Assembly: GCF_002563715.1 (NCBI RefSeq)
Contig: NZ_PDJJ01000001.1
Coordinates: forward strand, 3,782,001-3,846,000
Reading direction: 5' to 3'
DNA length: 64,000 bases
DNA from: Isoptericola jiangsuensis
Lineage (GTDB): Bacteria > Actinomycetota > Actinomycetes > Actinomycetales > Cellulomonadaceae
In this document: piece by piece, positions 63,144 through 64,000 of the stretch
Position numbering within the stretch: position 1 is the stretch's first letter
Layout: every line of letters starts with the position of its first letter
Position numbers and translations under genes: made by a program
Notes under the pieces: generated by a model
The model's input: only the letters and a program-made list of their open reading frames with translations
Databases searched by the model: none
What the model was told of the DNA's origin: nothing

Positions 63144-63809
63144 CTACGCGCTCAGCCCGGCGTCGTGGACCGTGATGGCGGCCTGGACGCGGTTGGCGGC
63201 GCCCAGCTTGTCGAGGATGCGGGACAGGTGCGTCTTCACGGTGGGGACGCTCATGTAGAGCTCGGCGGCGATCTCCGCGTTGGACAGCCCGCGCGACAGG
63301 ACGACGGCGACCTCTCGTTCCCGGTCGGTCAGCGAGGCGACGCGCCGCGCGGCGGAGCCGGGACGCCGCGCCGGGTCGGGGACCTCGACGGACACGCGGG
63401 CGATGAGCTGGGTCATGACGGACGGGGAGAGGGTGGGTTCGCCGGCGGCGGCGGCGAGGACGGCGGCGACGAGGCGTTCGGGCGGGGTGTCCTTGAGCAG
63501 GAACCCGGCGGCGCCGGCGCGGAGCGCCTGCAGGACCATGTCGTCGGTGTCGAACGTCGTCAGGACGATGACGCGGGGCGCGTCGGGGAGCGCGACGACG
63601 TGGCGGGTCGCCTCCAGCCCGTCGAGGCGGGGCATGCGGATGTCCATGAGGACGACGTCGGGGCGGTGCCGGCGGACGACGTCGACGGCGTCGGCCCCGT
63701 CGGCGGCGTCCGCGACGACGTCGATGTCGGGGGAGCCGCCGAGGATGAGCCGCAGCCCGGCCCGGACGAGCGCGTCGTCGTCGACGACCACGACCTTCAC
63801 CACGTTCAT
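63144..63809 (-). CDS. LuxR-family response regulator
   Basis: 221 residues from ATG 63809. Receiver: VVVVDDDALVRAGLRLIL, phosphoacceptor Asp in VVLMDIRMPRLDGLEA, Thr in VIVLTTFDTDDM, Lys in FLLKDTPPERL. The NarL/FixJ-type helix-turn-helix is LTDREREVAVVLSRGLSNAEIAAELYMSVPTVKTHL. ATG overlaps the kinase stop (ATGA). An upstream ATG at 63827 would overlap the kinase further and is less likely. It is a different paralogue from the regulator at 43087. Confidence 0.9.
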   Translation of the reverse strand: MNVVKVVVVDDDALVRAGLRLILGGSPDIDVVADAADGADAVDVVRRHRPDVVLMDIRMPRLDGLEATRHVVALPDAPRVIVLTTFDTDDMVLQALRAGAAGFLLKDTPPERLVAAVLAAAAGEPTLSPSVMTQLIARVSVEVPDPARRPGSAARRVASLTDREREVAVVLSRGLSNAEIAAELYMSVPTVKTHLSRILDKLGAANRVQAAITVHDAGLSA

Positions 63810-64000
63810 GCGGTCCACGGTAGCCATGCCTGCACGACGAAGCGGCCGTCCGCGTCGCGGGCGGTGAGGGTACCGCCGCCGAGCTCGGCGCGCTCCATGA
63901 GGCCGAGGAGACCGAGGCCGGAGGACGGGGGGCGGGTGGTGTCGTCGGCGGGTTCCCGGGCGGGGGTGGCGTTGGAGACGGTGATCCACAGCCCCTGGCC
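63806..64000 (-). CDS. Histidine kinase C-terminus, cut by window edge
   Basis: The last 64 residues of an HATPase_c domain: LWITVSNATPAREP, then GLGLLGLMERAELGGGTLTARD and a terminal VQAWLPWTA. The GLGLxGLxERxxxxGG block is the G2 box of NarL/DesK-type kinases. The stop overlaps the regulator ATG, so this is the cognate kinase; its 5' end lies beyond the right edge. Confidence 0.88.
   Translation of the reverse strand, partial: GQGLWITVSNATPAREPADDTTRPPSSGLGLLGLMERAELGGGTLTARDADGRFVVQAWLPWTA

Overview
This 64 kb window is very GC-rich chromosomal DNA from an actinobacterium. The strong third-position GC bias, the hemE-hemG / hemC-hemD-hemB-hemL cluster, the histone-tailed HU, the CsoR-CopA module and the many leaderless start codons fit Micrococcales, most likely near Cellulomonas, Cellulosimicrobium or Isoptericola. 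The genus is an inference and cannot be fixed from the sequence alone. I see no rRNA, tRNA, prophage, transposase or CRISPR-cas locus.

Layout. 1-7.4 kb: a glycosyltransferase cut by the left edge, a DUF5926 protein, a YgjV/GNAT-like protein, a glyoxalase-fold protein, a CoA-transferase family III protein, a small winged-helix regulator, TerC, a Ppx/GppA phosphatase and a SHOCT membrane protein. 7.5-16.1 kb: tetrapyrrole biosynthesis, with hemA divergent from hemE-hemG, then hemC-hemD-hemB coupled by 4-nt overlaps, then hemL. 16.3-21.3 kb: HU with a lysine tail, a secreted protein, and a copper module (CsoR with its operator, a metallochaperone, CopA). 21.4-24 kb: a four-gene regulator/ABC exporter operon on the minus strand. 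24.2-30.8 kb: a CPBP membrane protease and an oligopeptide/dipeptide ABC importer operon. 30.9-42 kb: a 931-residue membrane/kinase-like fusion, HU, CopC divergent from NadE, an amidohydrolase, and a lipoprotein penicillin-binding protein divergent from a VanY-type carboxypeptidase. 43-55.9 kb: a two-component system, a small ABC exporter, a MalY-type lyase, a GAF-SpoIIE-HATPase phosphatase next to an ECF sigma factor, a CrcB fluoride-channel pair, a 5'-3' exonuclease and a two-domain glyoxalase-fold protein. 56.4-64 kb: CutC-Ppc, a PdxK/ThiD kinase, two SHOCT proteins, endonuclease IV, and a second two-component system running off the right edge.

The most unusual content is non-coding. Seven copies of a roughly 100-bp hairpin element (H1-H7) are scattered through the window. 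Each has a conserved 38-39 bp core between two 31-bp arms. The arms differ strongly between copies but stay complementary within a copy. One copy (H2) lies in frame inside hemD; four sit between convergent genes. Three copies (H5, H6, H7) are accompanied by arrays with an exact 20-bp period built on a 12-bp box, GCGAGTCAGCGC or a close variant. I know of no described family matching this composite.

A second general pattern is a TAnnnT-like -10 box ending 6-8 nt before the start codon of about 26 genes. This indicates widespread leaderless transcription and was used to choose many starts.
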